From contig NC_134367.1 in assembly GCF_035582795.1 (NCBI RefSeq), forward strand, positions 106,688,062 to 106,752,061: a DNA stretch of 64,000 nt, read 5' to 3'. Shown piece by piece: positions 50,601-61,854 of this stretch; within the stretch, counting starts at the first letter, position 1, and each line of letters starts with the position of its first letter. Under the pieces are notes generated by a model. It saw only the letters and a list, made by a program, of their open reading frames with translations. It was not told the DNA's origin and did no database searches. The DNA is from Mycteria americana (taxonomy: Eukaryota > Chordata > Aves > Ciconiiformes > Ciconiidae). A program made the translations under genes and the position numbers.

Positions 50601-53600
50601 TTGTGCTGTTTCTTTACCCTATACGTTTTAACCTGCCACAAGAATAAGATTTCTCTGTTGGGAAGCAAAGATAGCAGTGTGGTTTGTGTTTACATTCCCT
50701 CTTGGCTCCTTTGCATGATGGGTGATGTGTAAATAGAACTTTGAGAAGAGGAGAATTGAGGTCAGACCTTTCAGACTTTCTAAAATGCGTGGAGATTTGT
50801 ATTGCTGAAAGATGGCCCGGAATGGAAAAATCAGCATTTGCTGCTCTCCAGAATACTCCAAGTAATTAGGTTACCCCAATTAAGCATTGCTCAATGGCTC
50901 AAAATTTAGACCTGAAAATAGCTCTCATGTAATGCATCAGTGTTGTTCGCATTACCCAGCCCCTGCATTTCAGCATGGATGAGAAAAAACAAGCCAACAG
51001 CCTGGAAAGCTTTAAAGGCAAGCAGAGAGGAGGGTCTGGTGAGTTCACGTGAGGGAATTTTTCTTCAGGATATTCATTTTCAAGCAATCGTAAAGGCAGC
51101 GGCAGAAAGTGTCCAGTGAGCACCGTGTACCTGAGGGGGTCTTGCAGGTGTTGCCATGCAAGGTGCTAGTTTACCATTGTTGCCAGCTACTCCAGCTTTT
51201 GCAAATAGGTAAATAGTCTTTCTTGCTGGGAGAGAAAGATCAGGCGTGGGGCTGTGCTACACGTGCTGCTTTGTCCCGAGAGGGGCCATCCCCTGGGAGG
51301 GACTCCATGCTCCTTCTTAAGAAACAGGAGTATTTGGCAGTGGTCACACCAAGTCTGCCTGGGTTGGAGTTTTGTTTTTGTTTTCCTGAAAGGGACTGGA
51401 CAGTTTCCCCTTTCATTTTAGCCAGAGGTTTCAGCGATTTCAAGTGGCTTTTGATCCTCCTCCAGCTTCAGAGGTTTGGATCCAGGCAGTTGATTTGAGG
51501 CTCAGTGCTCAGTCTGACTCTTCCATAAGCTAATACTCAGAGAGTTTTGTTTTATAGCAGAAGTGGTCTTCTGGGCAGTTCTCACTTTCTTCAGAGTTGC
51601 AGAAGAAAAGTGCACTTTCTTAGAAGAATTCAGTCTTACTCAACAGAACGCACTCTCAGGACAGGTGAGTTTGTAAAGGACCAGGATTGTGGCTTGTAAT
51701 TGCCTCGCAACTGCCCTGTGGCTGTAAAGTAGTAATAACACAAGTTTTTGCAATTTCTGTGCTGATTTGAAGATGTAAACTCATGCATGCAGTCTCTAGT
51801 CCTTACTTTCAGGTGTTTCCTATACGTTCCACAGGTGTTTCCTTTTTGTTCAGGACAGCCTGCACAGGCAACCGATTTCTTAGAAAAGAAATTCTGTAGC
51901 TTGTATGGAAGGACTATGCACTGAGGTTGGTGTTTCCTAAGTATTTCCCAGTCCTTAAACACATTCAGATTTTCTAATCTTCTTTGCAAATGAGCAGCGA
52001 TGGAGGACAGGGGAGGCACAGAGAGAAGGTTAGAGTGGCATCTCTCAGGAGATACGCCACAGTGCTTACAGCCTGACTCTGGAAAGGGTTATCCTATGAG
52101 CATTGTTTTTTGATCGCACATAGTATCTCTTTCGATAAACGGGTTAATTCTTCCTGTCTCTGCCCTGACAGCACATGGCTTTGGTGGGGTATTTGTTCTT
52201 TAATGGTCCAGTCAAGGAAAACGTAGGAGCTGATCACACTGACACCCAGCATGGACCAGTGGACCTGTACTTTATGGACCAGTTAGATGAAGGCTGGAGA
52301 TGATATGCGATATCAAAAGAAAGGGAGGGAGAGGAAGGACACACGGGGGATTTTTCTGACTTTTCTGCTTTTTTGGTAGTTTTTTTTTCTGGGTAGCCCA
52401 GTGGTTTGGCCTCTAATTCTGCAGATATGTTTTTGAATTTTTTAAATCATTATTATTTTCTACATATGTGGCTACACTCCAGCTCACAGAGACTTACAGA
52501 GAATTTTTACCTTAGGTTTTTGGGCAAAGTGAGCCAAGGAGGAGGCAAGATTTAAGGTCATGTCTCAGCACCCAAGGCTGGGGTTAGCTGGCCAGAGAGA
52601 TCCAGCTCCATTTCAGTGCCAAAACCCAAACCTGATTTTCAAAAGATGACAAGAACAGTTAGGCCCTTTGAAGATCAGGCCAGAAACATCCAGTTGGAAG
52701 ATTTCATTCTAGGGGCTTTTGGAAAAATTAAAAAAAAAAAAAAACAAACCAACAAAAAACCCCCTGCCTCAAAATACTGGGTGCTGAACACCTGAAATCT
52801 GGTCTAGTCTTTAAAGCCTGGCTAAAAGCACAAAAGGGGTTAATCCCTTTCTGATTGCTGTGCATTAGCATTAGTAGCACGGTCTGGGAAGAGAATCTGG
52901 GTCTTTCTGTGCAAGCCTGCACCCACGTTAACTCACCATCCCCTTGCAGTAGCAGTGTGTCAGGCAGCAATGCTTCCGTGTCATTCACAGGAGAATTGAT
53001 CGCGTGGACTCTGTGTGAGGTTTTCAGTCATCTTCTCAGATAAAGCAGAGTGCTCCTGCAGTTTTTCTCTTTGGTATTAAATTGGACTCCTCTTTGCATT
53101 TTGGGTGATGGAATAGCTGTGGACCTTTTTCAAGAAGGGTTCATTTGGGGGATCTGTCATAGCCCAGACTTAGTGGCTGTTGGTATTGCACCTCATAGGA
53201 GGTGGGCAAACATATGTGATGTTGGCCCAGCAGTTTTTCTTCATATGGTATCTATAGGAGAGGGAGGAGAGAAAAAATGAAGCCATAGGTGGTTGTTCAA
53301 AATACGTATTTTGTCCTCCTTCTTTCTAGCTGCTGTGAGTAGTATGGATTTTTTCAGGCTAAACAATGTTTCGGACTGAGCCTACAAAGACTAGTAGCTT
53401 CGTGAGAACAGTTGTGAAAGGGTGGCAGAGAGAGAAAGTCCATTGGAAAAAAGGATTTAAATGAGGGCTTTCTGGCTGATAAGATTCAGTTAAATCAGAT
53501 AGTTCACTGATATAGGAAAATTATGGCCCTTTTTACAGTGGTCTCCAGACCAAATTCAGGAACATCCAAACTCAGTTTTAGCTGCAGCATGTAAATACAA

Positions 53601-56600
53601 TTGAAGTTGAACTTGTAACATGATTTGGCCCAGCTCAGGAAGAACAATTACAAAAAAATACATAGGTCTAAAATGGCTTGTATTGTTACAGCCTTAAAAA
53701 GGCAATGGTAGCTTTTCTTGGCAGGGTTTGATATCCACTGTAGCACTCATATCCAGCTCCAGTGTGCTAGTAGAGATAAGTGACACAAATTAGGGAGCAT
53801 GTAGCAAGATGCTCTTTGTATCTTCAAAATGAGCCACAAAGCCAGGACTTAACCCATTTTGTACCAAGAATCCCATGCAGCAGCTTTGCTAGGACAACAC
53901 CAATGATTTGAGTTTCATTTTACTGCTTGTCTTCGTGAGAACTTAACCTAAACCTTAACTGAATTCTGATTCTCCAATGGCTAATTACACTGTCTGTGTC
54001 CTCACTATGCCAGTTGCATTTTGTCCCAAAGACGACTGCAGGATATTTTTCACCATTATAGAAATCAAGAGTACAAAAGACAATTACGTAAGAGCGTCGA
54101 AGTCCATCAAACTCCAGAGCAATAGGAGTACCTTGAAGGAATTAACTTTTTGGGTAACTGGAAACCAGACACCAGATCGCTGTGCTATTGCAGTCATAGC
54201 TTTGGCTAGTCATCTTTTGATTCAGGCTTGGTGAAGCAATGAGAAAGTAGCAGCAGAACCAGAAGCCCCTTGTCAGATTTTAAGTAAGGAACATACAATT
54301 TCATAAACATATCTTCAGAAAATTCCATCTTTGCCTCATTCTACCTAACTTCGATCTGGAGAACATCTTGGGGTTGTTTACTTCTCATATGTTGTCATAG
54401 ATCTTAGTGTGTTTTAAAAGAGAAATAGCAAGCGGTTCAACAGTGGGATATATGTCACAAAATCTGGTAATTATTCTGTTCTAAACCCATGCCCACCTAG
54501 CCCTTCACTGGTGTACATTTGTGGACATGTGGAGCTTGACAGAGACAGTGTAGGCATTAAAAATAAACCATGTATTTGTGCTATGTGAGCACTGCCAAGT
54601 GTGTCTTTTCTCTGAGCACTCTAGAGCCTGCTAGTGACATTTATTGAGTCTTTGTAGCCAGTTTATGGCATAATAATTACATGTATGGATTCCCTGCTGC
54701 ATATCAGGAGCTCAGTGGGTCTTCATTACAAAGAAAAAGTTAGCTAATATAGGAAGAAGTTACTGAAATAAGAAAACATCTTCAGGATTGGCTTCTGTTA
54801 GCATAACTGGTGAAAGAAAGTCATGTTTAAAGAGCTGCAGCAGGAGTCCCTGTAGGAGTGAGGTTTTGTTTCTTTGGTTTTTCTCTAAGGGGGATCGCCT
54901 CAGGACTCTAAAATCTACTCTCTTAGTGAAGCTGTATTGAGGTTTCCCCGTGTGATTGCAGGGGCAGGTCCAGGGGTCAGCACTGGTGGGAAAAGAGGGA
55001 AGTGGTTTCAGTCTTCAGTTGTTCTGATGTTCAAAAGCGTCATCCAGCAGTTGGATCCCCAACCTGTTCTCTTTGTGTCTGTCTTTCTGATGAAGAAGGC
55101 TCTGTCTGCCTTCATGTATGTGTGTCTGTCTGTCTTGCTAAGCGTCGGCATATCCATGTGCAGTAAATGCCAAGAATGAAGGTATCGGGAAATGTGGAAT
55201 CATGAAGTATCTTCTCCCCTTTGACATGGATAAATTATGTGTCTAGGGATCGTTCAGTAGAAGATGCCTAGCTGCCAGTTTCTGGTATGAGTTCTTCACC
55301 AAAAACAGGTGCAATAACAGAACACGTACGTCATGTCTTGCATTGTGCTGTAGGTGCATGCATACCCTGTTCTGCAAGCAGACCTGCTCCAGAGCCATTG
55401 GGCCTCAGCTGAAAGCCTTATCCACTGTGTTCCCAGCAGTTTTATTCTGACTTTCAGTGCAGTGTCCCTCCTCAGTAGCAAATGGTTGATGACAGAAAAA
55501 GGTAATAGCTCATTGGCAGCTTTGTAGGTAAAAACTGGAATATTGGAGTAAATCTCTTACACTGCTTTTGTACTGTTTGACTTCGAAGCCTTGCTGCAAG
55601 AGGCTGGAAGCGATGTCTGAGCGGGGAGCGGCACAAGTGTTTCTGTCCAAGAGCACTGATTAGCTAATGGATGTGCTCATAACTTCATGTCACAGCAGGA
55701 TAGAGTTTCAGAGCTAATGGAAAGCTGATGTACAACTGATTTACCTCTGAGGGCCAATCCCAGTTCCCAAATATAACCTGTAGGCCTCTGTATTTTGGTT
55801 CACTGTATTTATATATCCCCTTTCATTGCAGAGAGGCGGTTTCCAGCAGGATTCTGCAGTCACGTCAGGGTCAGGAGGGGTAAGCAGAGTAATTATCCGT
55901 GGGCTTTGGGAGCCCAGATGCATTAAACAAGTTTCTAATTTCTTGGAGAGACTTTCCCTGGAAAAGAGGAGAGGATTTGCGACCCGTGTGTGCCTGACAG
56001 GAAGGACGGGATCCTGCTGGAAAGATGTGCCGTTACAGCTGATGAGCTGCCTGTCCTTCCAGCAGTCTTGCGCATGCTGCTTCACTTACCACGTCTGGAT
56101 GTCCTTAAAGGCAGCCTGACCCGGCTCGTGGCAGGGACCCGTATGTTGAGCAGAGAGTAGAATTCACACAGGGGGAGAAACGATGTCATGTTATGCAGGG
56201 TGGCTGCTGCTTGTTACAAAAAAAATGTAGGATTTGCTATCAGTGAGCTGAAATCTAAACAGCCTAAATGGTCCTAATAGTTAGAGGGGTTAGGGAAGCT
56301 TGCCAGAGCGTGGAAAGCGTAACAACTGCATTTAATAACAATCAAGCTACTCTTATAAATATTTGCGTGTGCTGCTTCAAAGCCTACTACACGGCCATTC
56401 ATGTACTGCAGTTAGAAAGGCGAGGAGGGGAAAAAAAAGAGGGCAAGAAGAAAAGGGCACTCCATGTTTTGTAGCTGCCGTAATAAAGAATGGGCAAAGC
56501 ACCAGAAAGAAAAGAAAAAGGAAAAGAAACCCTCCAAAGTTTAATAAACACAAAAGGGAATAAAAATAAATCTTTGGAGCATTTATTACAAGCCCTTGAT

Positions 56601-59600
56601 GGAAGGATTAGATTGAAGCTCTCAGCCTTTTCAGTGTGGGTGTATGTGTGAAGTCGGCCTGTCTGGCCTCTTCCAACAAGAAAAGAAAAGTTGTTTACAT
56701 TTCCGAACTTGGGCTGTGCATGTAATTGATTTTTTTTTTTTTTTTTGTTTCAATAGCAGAAATGAAAATTCAGAGGGGGAAAAAAGCCTCGTTTGGATAT
56801 AATTGAATTTAGGTCTTTTTCCTCTGCAGAACAAAAAGCCCAACTCTCAGAAGAGCTGTGTCAAAGCGCTTTGTTTCTCCTGAAATGTCAGTACATGCAG
56901 TACTTGGGAGGAAAGCTGTAGAAATGCAAGGCTTAGTTCATCAAACACAACTGTGGAAAGCAAAAGTGTCACCCTTTTATGCAGGAGATTCCTGACTTGC
57001 GGGAATATCTCCAGCATGAAACAAACTCCTTCCATTCCCACTTTCAGTTTAAGGGAGCTTGACTCCATCTTGCTCTCCTCCCAGGAGCGATGCCTGGAAG
57101 TCTATGTGCTGTTTTGGAGGGTCAGTCAGAGGATGTGTTCAGTCTCTCCTGTTGACGATGCTCCAACCGGGAGCAGTACTGCAGACTGTGGAGTATTTTG
57201 GGATAGGCCTCCTGCACCCCTCCCATCGGTGCTTTTCTGCTCTGTCAGAGCAGGGCTGCTTTCTGTCCTAGTTGCTGGCACAGGAGCTTAGAGGATGCTG
57301 GACATTGAACAAAGTCAGTAAGAAGCACAGAAACCACAGTGTCCTTATGCACTTAAACACTCACATACCAGAATACTTTTTAACCTGGCAGTTTAGACTG
57401 TCCCGTGTAAAGCAGCTGATGAAGTTTCAGCTTGTTCAAGAAAAAAAAAAAACAACAAAAGAATAAAAATGCTAAACTTGTGATGCTCAGTGTTCAGCAG
57501 GCGGGATGCTGAGGAGGAGGGAGGAGGAGGGATGCTGCCTTCCCCTTCTCCAACTGCATTTTATAACTCTTGTCTCAACTGTACTGTGGTGATTGTGCTT
57601 ATGATTATTACAGCTGGAAGTCTTCAGTTTTTTGAGGGTTGAATTAATGAATAATTTGAAGATGATAAAAATGGAATCTTTCATTGCATTTACTATTCCC
57701 TCTCTCCAAAACAAAAGAAATCTGTGTTTTCCTAGCTACAGGAAACATACTGGTTTAATTCCACTCATTAATGATAATGGTTCAAAGAATACCTAAGGAG
57801 TCTAGTCTGCAGCAGGGTAACTGTGTTTGCAGACTAAGTTGGTCAGAGTCATCCTGGCGTCTACTGGAGTCATTGGGCCAAAACCAGAGGGGAGTCCAGA
57901 GGTATCCAACTGAGCCTGAATTGATACAACTGTCAGGTTAAGGTGGAGTCACAAAGAGAGATAAATTGCAGCATCTGAGATCACTTAAAGGCTAATCCAA
58001 AACCTTGTAGACTCCATAGGGTCCTTTCCATTCCCCTAAAGAGAGTTGCAAGTCTCAATTCTCGGTCTTAATGTTGATTAATTTTCACGTAAACCCCAAT
58101 TCTGCAGTCAGCCTTTCTTTTTCAGAGGAAGGGTTCCAGCTAGTAAAAAACCCTATTTTTGTCAGCCGTCCATGAATAATGCCTTTTCCTGAATTGACTT
58201 CCTGTGGATACTGTTGTGAATGATAGAATAAAGAAATCAAATTTCTTATGTGGGTTTTTGCAAGATATAAAACTACCTTATAAGAGAGGTGAAACTTCTG
58301 TAAGACAAGAATTTGTTCTTATTCATGGTGGGTGTCCCACGCCTGCCTTCCAGCGGAAGGTGAATACTCATTTGCTGTGTATACAAATGCACATATTGAA
58401 ACACAGAAATATGCACACTGAAAGAGTATTCCTTTGCTGTCTATCTCTTTATATATGAAGGAGAGAAAAAATGTAAATGCAGAGATGGTTCAGGAAAATC
58501 TGTTCAGATACGTATTCACAAATTTGTAATATATGGTATCTAAAATATAGAAACTGGTAAGAAAGACTACAAATATAGCACAAGAAAATTCTAGAAATAA
58601 GTTAGAAGCTAAATATAAATCAAACTGACAGTTAAATAGGACTTTTCAATCTGAAATAAAGTCAAGATGGACAGGGTTTGTCTGTGCCAGGGCAAGTGGC
58701 TGACTGCTAGTTTGGCTTGTCCACAGGGAATGAAATGGTAGGTTGATGCCTCAAATAAATGACAGGGAAGGACAACTTACAACTCATCCTGGAAGCATCG
58801 ATCTTATATATACATATTATTATGCCAAGTTATATTCCTAGTAGGATTAGGTTTGGCTGAAGAACAAGTAGTAGTCTTGGAGTTTCCTATAGCAGGAAAG
58901 TAAATTGAAGAGGTTATTTCTCTCTTAAATGAGGATATAATCTGTGAACTGAGTAGCTTTTATAAGAATTTGCAAGATGTATTGAAATTAAGATCATCCT
59001 TGCATAAAGTTAAGCTTTTCTCAGAAGACCTTCATTTGGTATTTTGAGAGAGACCAGCACTAATGTGTTGCTCATGGGAGAGAGGAGCAGTTCTGGTGTG
59101 GGGGTACTTTGCATCCATTTTTCTTTGAGTTCTCGCTGTAAGATTGTAGCAATTTTCTGTCAATAAGCCTGGTAGGCAAGAATACTGATTATGATGCTTT
59201 GGGTTTTATTTTCAAGCACTGCAGATGTGAAAATTTTAGAACCCTTTTTTTGTTTCTTTAGTGAAATTGGATCATAAGGAAGCCTGGGGCTTCCTGTTCA
59301 TATTTATACCTCTTACCCGTTTGACCATACTGAGGGGTCTGCTTTGGGAAGTACTCTTTCAGAGGATTTTTTTAAAGTATTTTGAGAACTTGTCGTCTCT
59401 CAGTTATAATGCATCTACAGCTGAGGCTGAGATTATTTCTTTGTTGTCAAAGATTTTCTCATAGCTAGGGTTATTTTTAAGAGTTTTTACCTCTGCTCAT
59501 TTAAAAAAGAGATTTTGTCTCAATTATGTAGAGGAAGCGTTTTTGTGAATTTTGTGAAGACAGAATAAATTTGCTTTATTCCTAGTGTGACTGACTTGTA

Positions 59601-59821
59601 CTTGGTATTTATTCTGTAGTCAGTTTGAACTTAGAATTATTCAAAGAGCTACAACAAATGGATTATTAAATGTGTAACTGCAAGTGGTGTTGCCTCATGT
59701 AGCCAGGAGCTGCTGCGGTGCTCAGAAGTTCTGGTAATAGTAGCCAGTCTAGAAACACTAAATATTTGGAAGGAGGTCTTTAAGTTATTAATATGTCTTA
59801 TTGCGATGAATAAATATTTTA
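38606..59821 (+). other. TGFB2: TGFB2 intron 1, fourth part
   Basis: About 21 kb with no supported exon. It contains T runs (for example 40444-40455 and 56731-56747), a G-rich run at about 46717-46735, a C/T-rich run at about 49844-49867, an old palindromic repeat at 52631-52681 and a purine run at about 57508-57533. A GGTGACTTCAATGGGACC segment near 50297 resembles another old amniote repeat. The alternative TGFB2 exon known in human (adds 28 residues between exons 1 and 2) was looked for and not found. Confidence 0.6.
52631..52681. repeat. Imperfect palindromic ancient repeat
   Basis: CCTGATTTTCAAAAG (52631-52645) pairs with CCCTTTGAAGATCAGGCC (52664-52681) as imperfect inverted arms. A GGGTGCTGAACACCTGAAAT segment follows at about 52780. 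The combination resembles an old amniote interspersed repeat with a palindromic core, of a family I cannot name securely. Confidence 0.5.
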
Positions 59822-59920
59822 ATATTTAAATATCCAAATCCATATTTAAATATCCAAATCCAAATCCTTTGGATTTGGATAATAAATACAAAGGTGGTGG
59901 ATTTATTCCAACCACCTTTG
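59822..59920. repeat. Direct repeat plus two adjacent hairpins
   Basis: ATATTTAAATATCCAAATCC occurs twice in tandem (59822-59841 and 59842-59861). A perfect 11-bp hairpin follows: TATCCAAATCC at 59851-59861, a 9-base loop and GGATTTGGATA at 59871-59881. A second hairpin has a perfect 10-bp stem, CAAAGGTGGT at 59889-59898 and ACCACCTTTG at 59911-59920. Whether these are parts of one decayed element or independent is unclear. Confidence 0.85.
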
Positions 59921-60409
59921 TTAGTAGTTAGAAATAAAGGTAAATGTACTGGACTTGGCTTCTCCCATCTTTTTACATAGAAGTGGTAACTTGTGTGTAC
60001 TATAGCTATTAAGAATTAGGTATCTTCCAGAAGATGGTACTTTATTCGACTGATAGATACCTGGAAAGCCGAGGGAGGCAGCGGAGCAGGAGGCCTCACT
60101 GGGATTTCGGACAAGGCCTGGGTCTTTCACAGGCGCCGAACTGCTCACCTCCCTAACGTCGATGCTGTCATCTCTGCCACTGCATGGCAAATCCTGGGCT
60201 ACGTGACTAGTGGGAAAACTTTGTGTTTTGTAACTACTATCTGAAGTCTTCCTGCTCACGTGGGCCCAGGGAGGCCTGTGAGCTTTGCTTCCTCAGCTGA
60301 AAATCCCCCTCCCGCCCCCCAAATACAGTGTTCCCCTTTCTTTTTTTTTTCTTTACCCACTTCAGTTTTCACACGGTAAGAGAAGAGCAAACCTCTCCCT
60401 CGGTCTGAA

Positions 60410-60605
60410 CGGAGGTTTTTCTCAGGGCCGTTGAGTCATTCCGACTCCTCTCGGAGTTTGGCTCTGCAGTTTGCGGCGAGCCTGGCCAGGCAGCCGGGCG
60501 AGGAGGCTGTCGCGCGTGCAGGAGGGTGGTCGGGGCGCCGCGCGCGGGTTTCTCTTCGTGCTGCCGGCCGGCCGGGGCGGAAAGGCCTCAGACGATCGCT
60601 GAACC
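60410..60605. promoter_or_regulatory. GC-rich, CpG-dense patch with AP-1 site in intron 1
   Basis: About 200 bases rise sharply in CpG content (GCCGCGCGCGGG and GGCCGGCCGGGGCGG segments) inside AT-rich intron, 1.1 kb before exon 2. A consensus AP-1 site TGAGTCA lies at 60432-60438. It could be an intronic enhancer or an alternative promoter. No TATA box is seen. The interpretation is inference. Confidence 0.45.
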
Positions 60606-60804
60606 CTTTAGGGTAACCCAGGTTGTGCAGAAGAGCTTTGCTGCTTAGCCCCAGTCAGGGTTTACAGCTGGGAATGAGGAAGAGACTGTTTTGAAACCTA
60701 AACTGCTATGTTTAACGCTGTTGTTGAAGACTTGAGTCCATTTTTCCAACTTTTTTCTGCTTTGCCCCCGATATGTAGTGAGGGGTGGTTACACTGATGT
60801 CTTT

Positions 60805-61055
60805 TTATGGCCTCAAGTTGCGCCAGGGGAGGTTTAGACTGGATATTAGGAAATTTTTCTTCACTGAAAGGGTTGTCAAGCATTGGAACAGGCTGCCCAG
60901 GGAAGTGGTTGAGTCGCCATCCCTGGAGGTATTTAAAGGACGTTTGGATGAGGTGCTTAGAGACATGGTGTAGTGGTGGTCTTGGTAGCGTTAGGTTTAC
61001 GGTTGGACTCGATGATCTTAAAGGTCTTTTCCAACCTATACGATTCTGTGATTCT
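60805..61055 (+). mobile_element. Avian CR1 LINE 3' end (about 250 bp)
   Basis: It starts in GGCCTCAAGTTGCGCCAGGG, continues through GATATTAGGAAATTTTTCTT, GGAACAGGCTGCCCAGGGAA and GGACTCGATGATCTTAAAGG, and ends CGATTCTGTGATTCTTTT, the octamer-type tail of avian CR1. It encodes the last part of the ORF2 protein with mutations. It is 5'-truncated and better preserved than the other CR1 copies here, so it is probably the youngest. It sits about 635 bases before TGFB2 exon 2, in sense orientation. Confidence 0.92.
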
Positions 61056-61690
61056 TTTACAGCTTCCAAGTGGTCAAAATTCATGTAATTCTGTTTCTAA
61101 TGTCTACTATCTGCTTGCTTTTTCCCTCCCTTTCTTCTCCCTCCTCTCTTCCTGCCCGTGTCACTATAATCAGAATGAATATTTTGTTCTAATAAAATCC
61201 TTTAATAACTAAATATGCAGCAAAATCTGAAGCTGGCTAATTTATGCTCCATATTCTGGGGGGAAATGGGCTTCAGAGAACATACAGATCAGATGAGTCG
61301 CTGTTACTTGTTGTCTTAGCAGATCCCTGTGAAGTCTGTGCAAGTCTGAAGGCATTTGCCAGCTACCTACTGCTATGATTTTTTCCCAATTTATAAGCGT
61401 CCGGGATTTTCCACCAGTATGTTGAAAGAGGGGAGGTTTAAATGCATGACCTGAAATAGAGTTGGAAGTAGTTGTTAATCTCTGTTAATATGGTATTCCT
61501 ATAATCAAACACATGTGGGGTTGGTTGGGGTTTTTTTGTATTAAATTGTTAATAATAGTAAAATGGCCATTGGAAACTGAATTATGCTACAGATATTTCC
61601 CTTACTGAGGCTGTCTTGTACTACACTGTTTGAAGGAACAATGCATTTTATCATTAAAACAAATACTAAAATCACACTGCCTTCTTGCAG
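61056..61690 (+). other. TGFB2: TGFB2 intron 1, 3' end with splice signals
   Basis: After the CR1 the intron ends with a likely branch site TACTAAA (61664-61670) 21 bases before the acceptor, a short pyrimidine stretch CTGCCTTCTTGCAG, and AG at 61689-61690. No other feature is visible. Confidence 0.8.
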
Positions 61691-61854
61691 ATGCCATCCC
61701 ACCGAGCTATTACAGCCTTTACTTCCGAATTGTCAGATTTGACGTCTCAGCGATGGAGAAGAATGCCTCCAACTTGGTGAAGGCTGAGTTCAGGGTCTTC
61801 CGCCTGCAGAACTCGAAGGCGCGGGTCTCGGAGCAGCGGATAGAGCTGTACCAG
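61691..61854 (+). CDS. TGFB2: TGFB2 coding exon 2 (LAP arm domain, partial)
   Basis: 164 bases run from the acceptor AG at 61689-61690 to the donor GT at 61855. The first two bases complete the Asn codon begun by exon 1, and the frame then reads [20 protein letters not shown] to RIELYQ, residues 115-169. This is the first part of the LAP arm domain that encloses the mature cytokine. An N-glycosylation site (NAS) falls at Asn139. The exon ends on a complete codon, and the phase agrees with exon 1: 343 plus 164 bases give 169 codons. Exon 3, which should begin with a VLKS-like sequence, is beyond the window. An open frame runs on past the donor into the intron to 61974 and is not coding. Confidence 0.97.
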
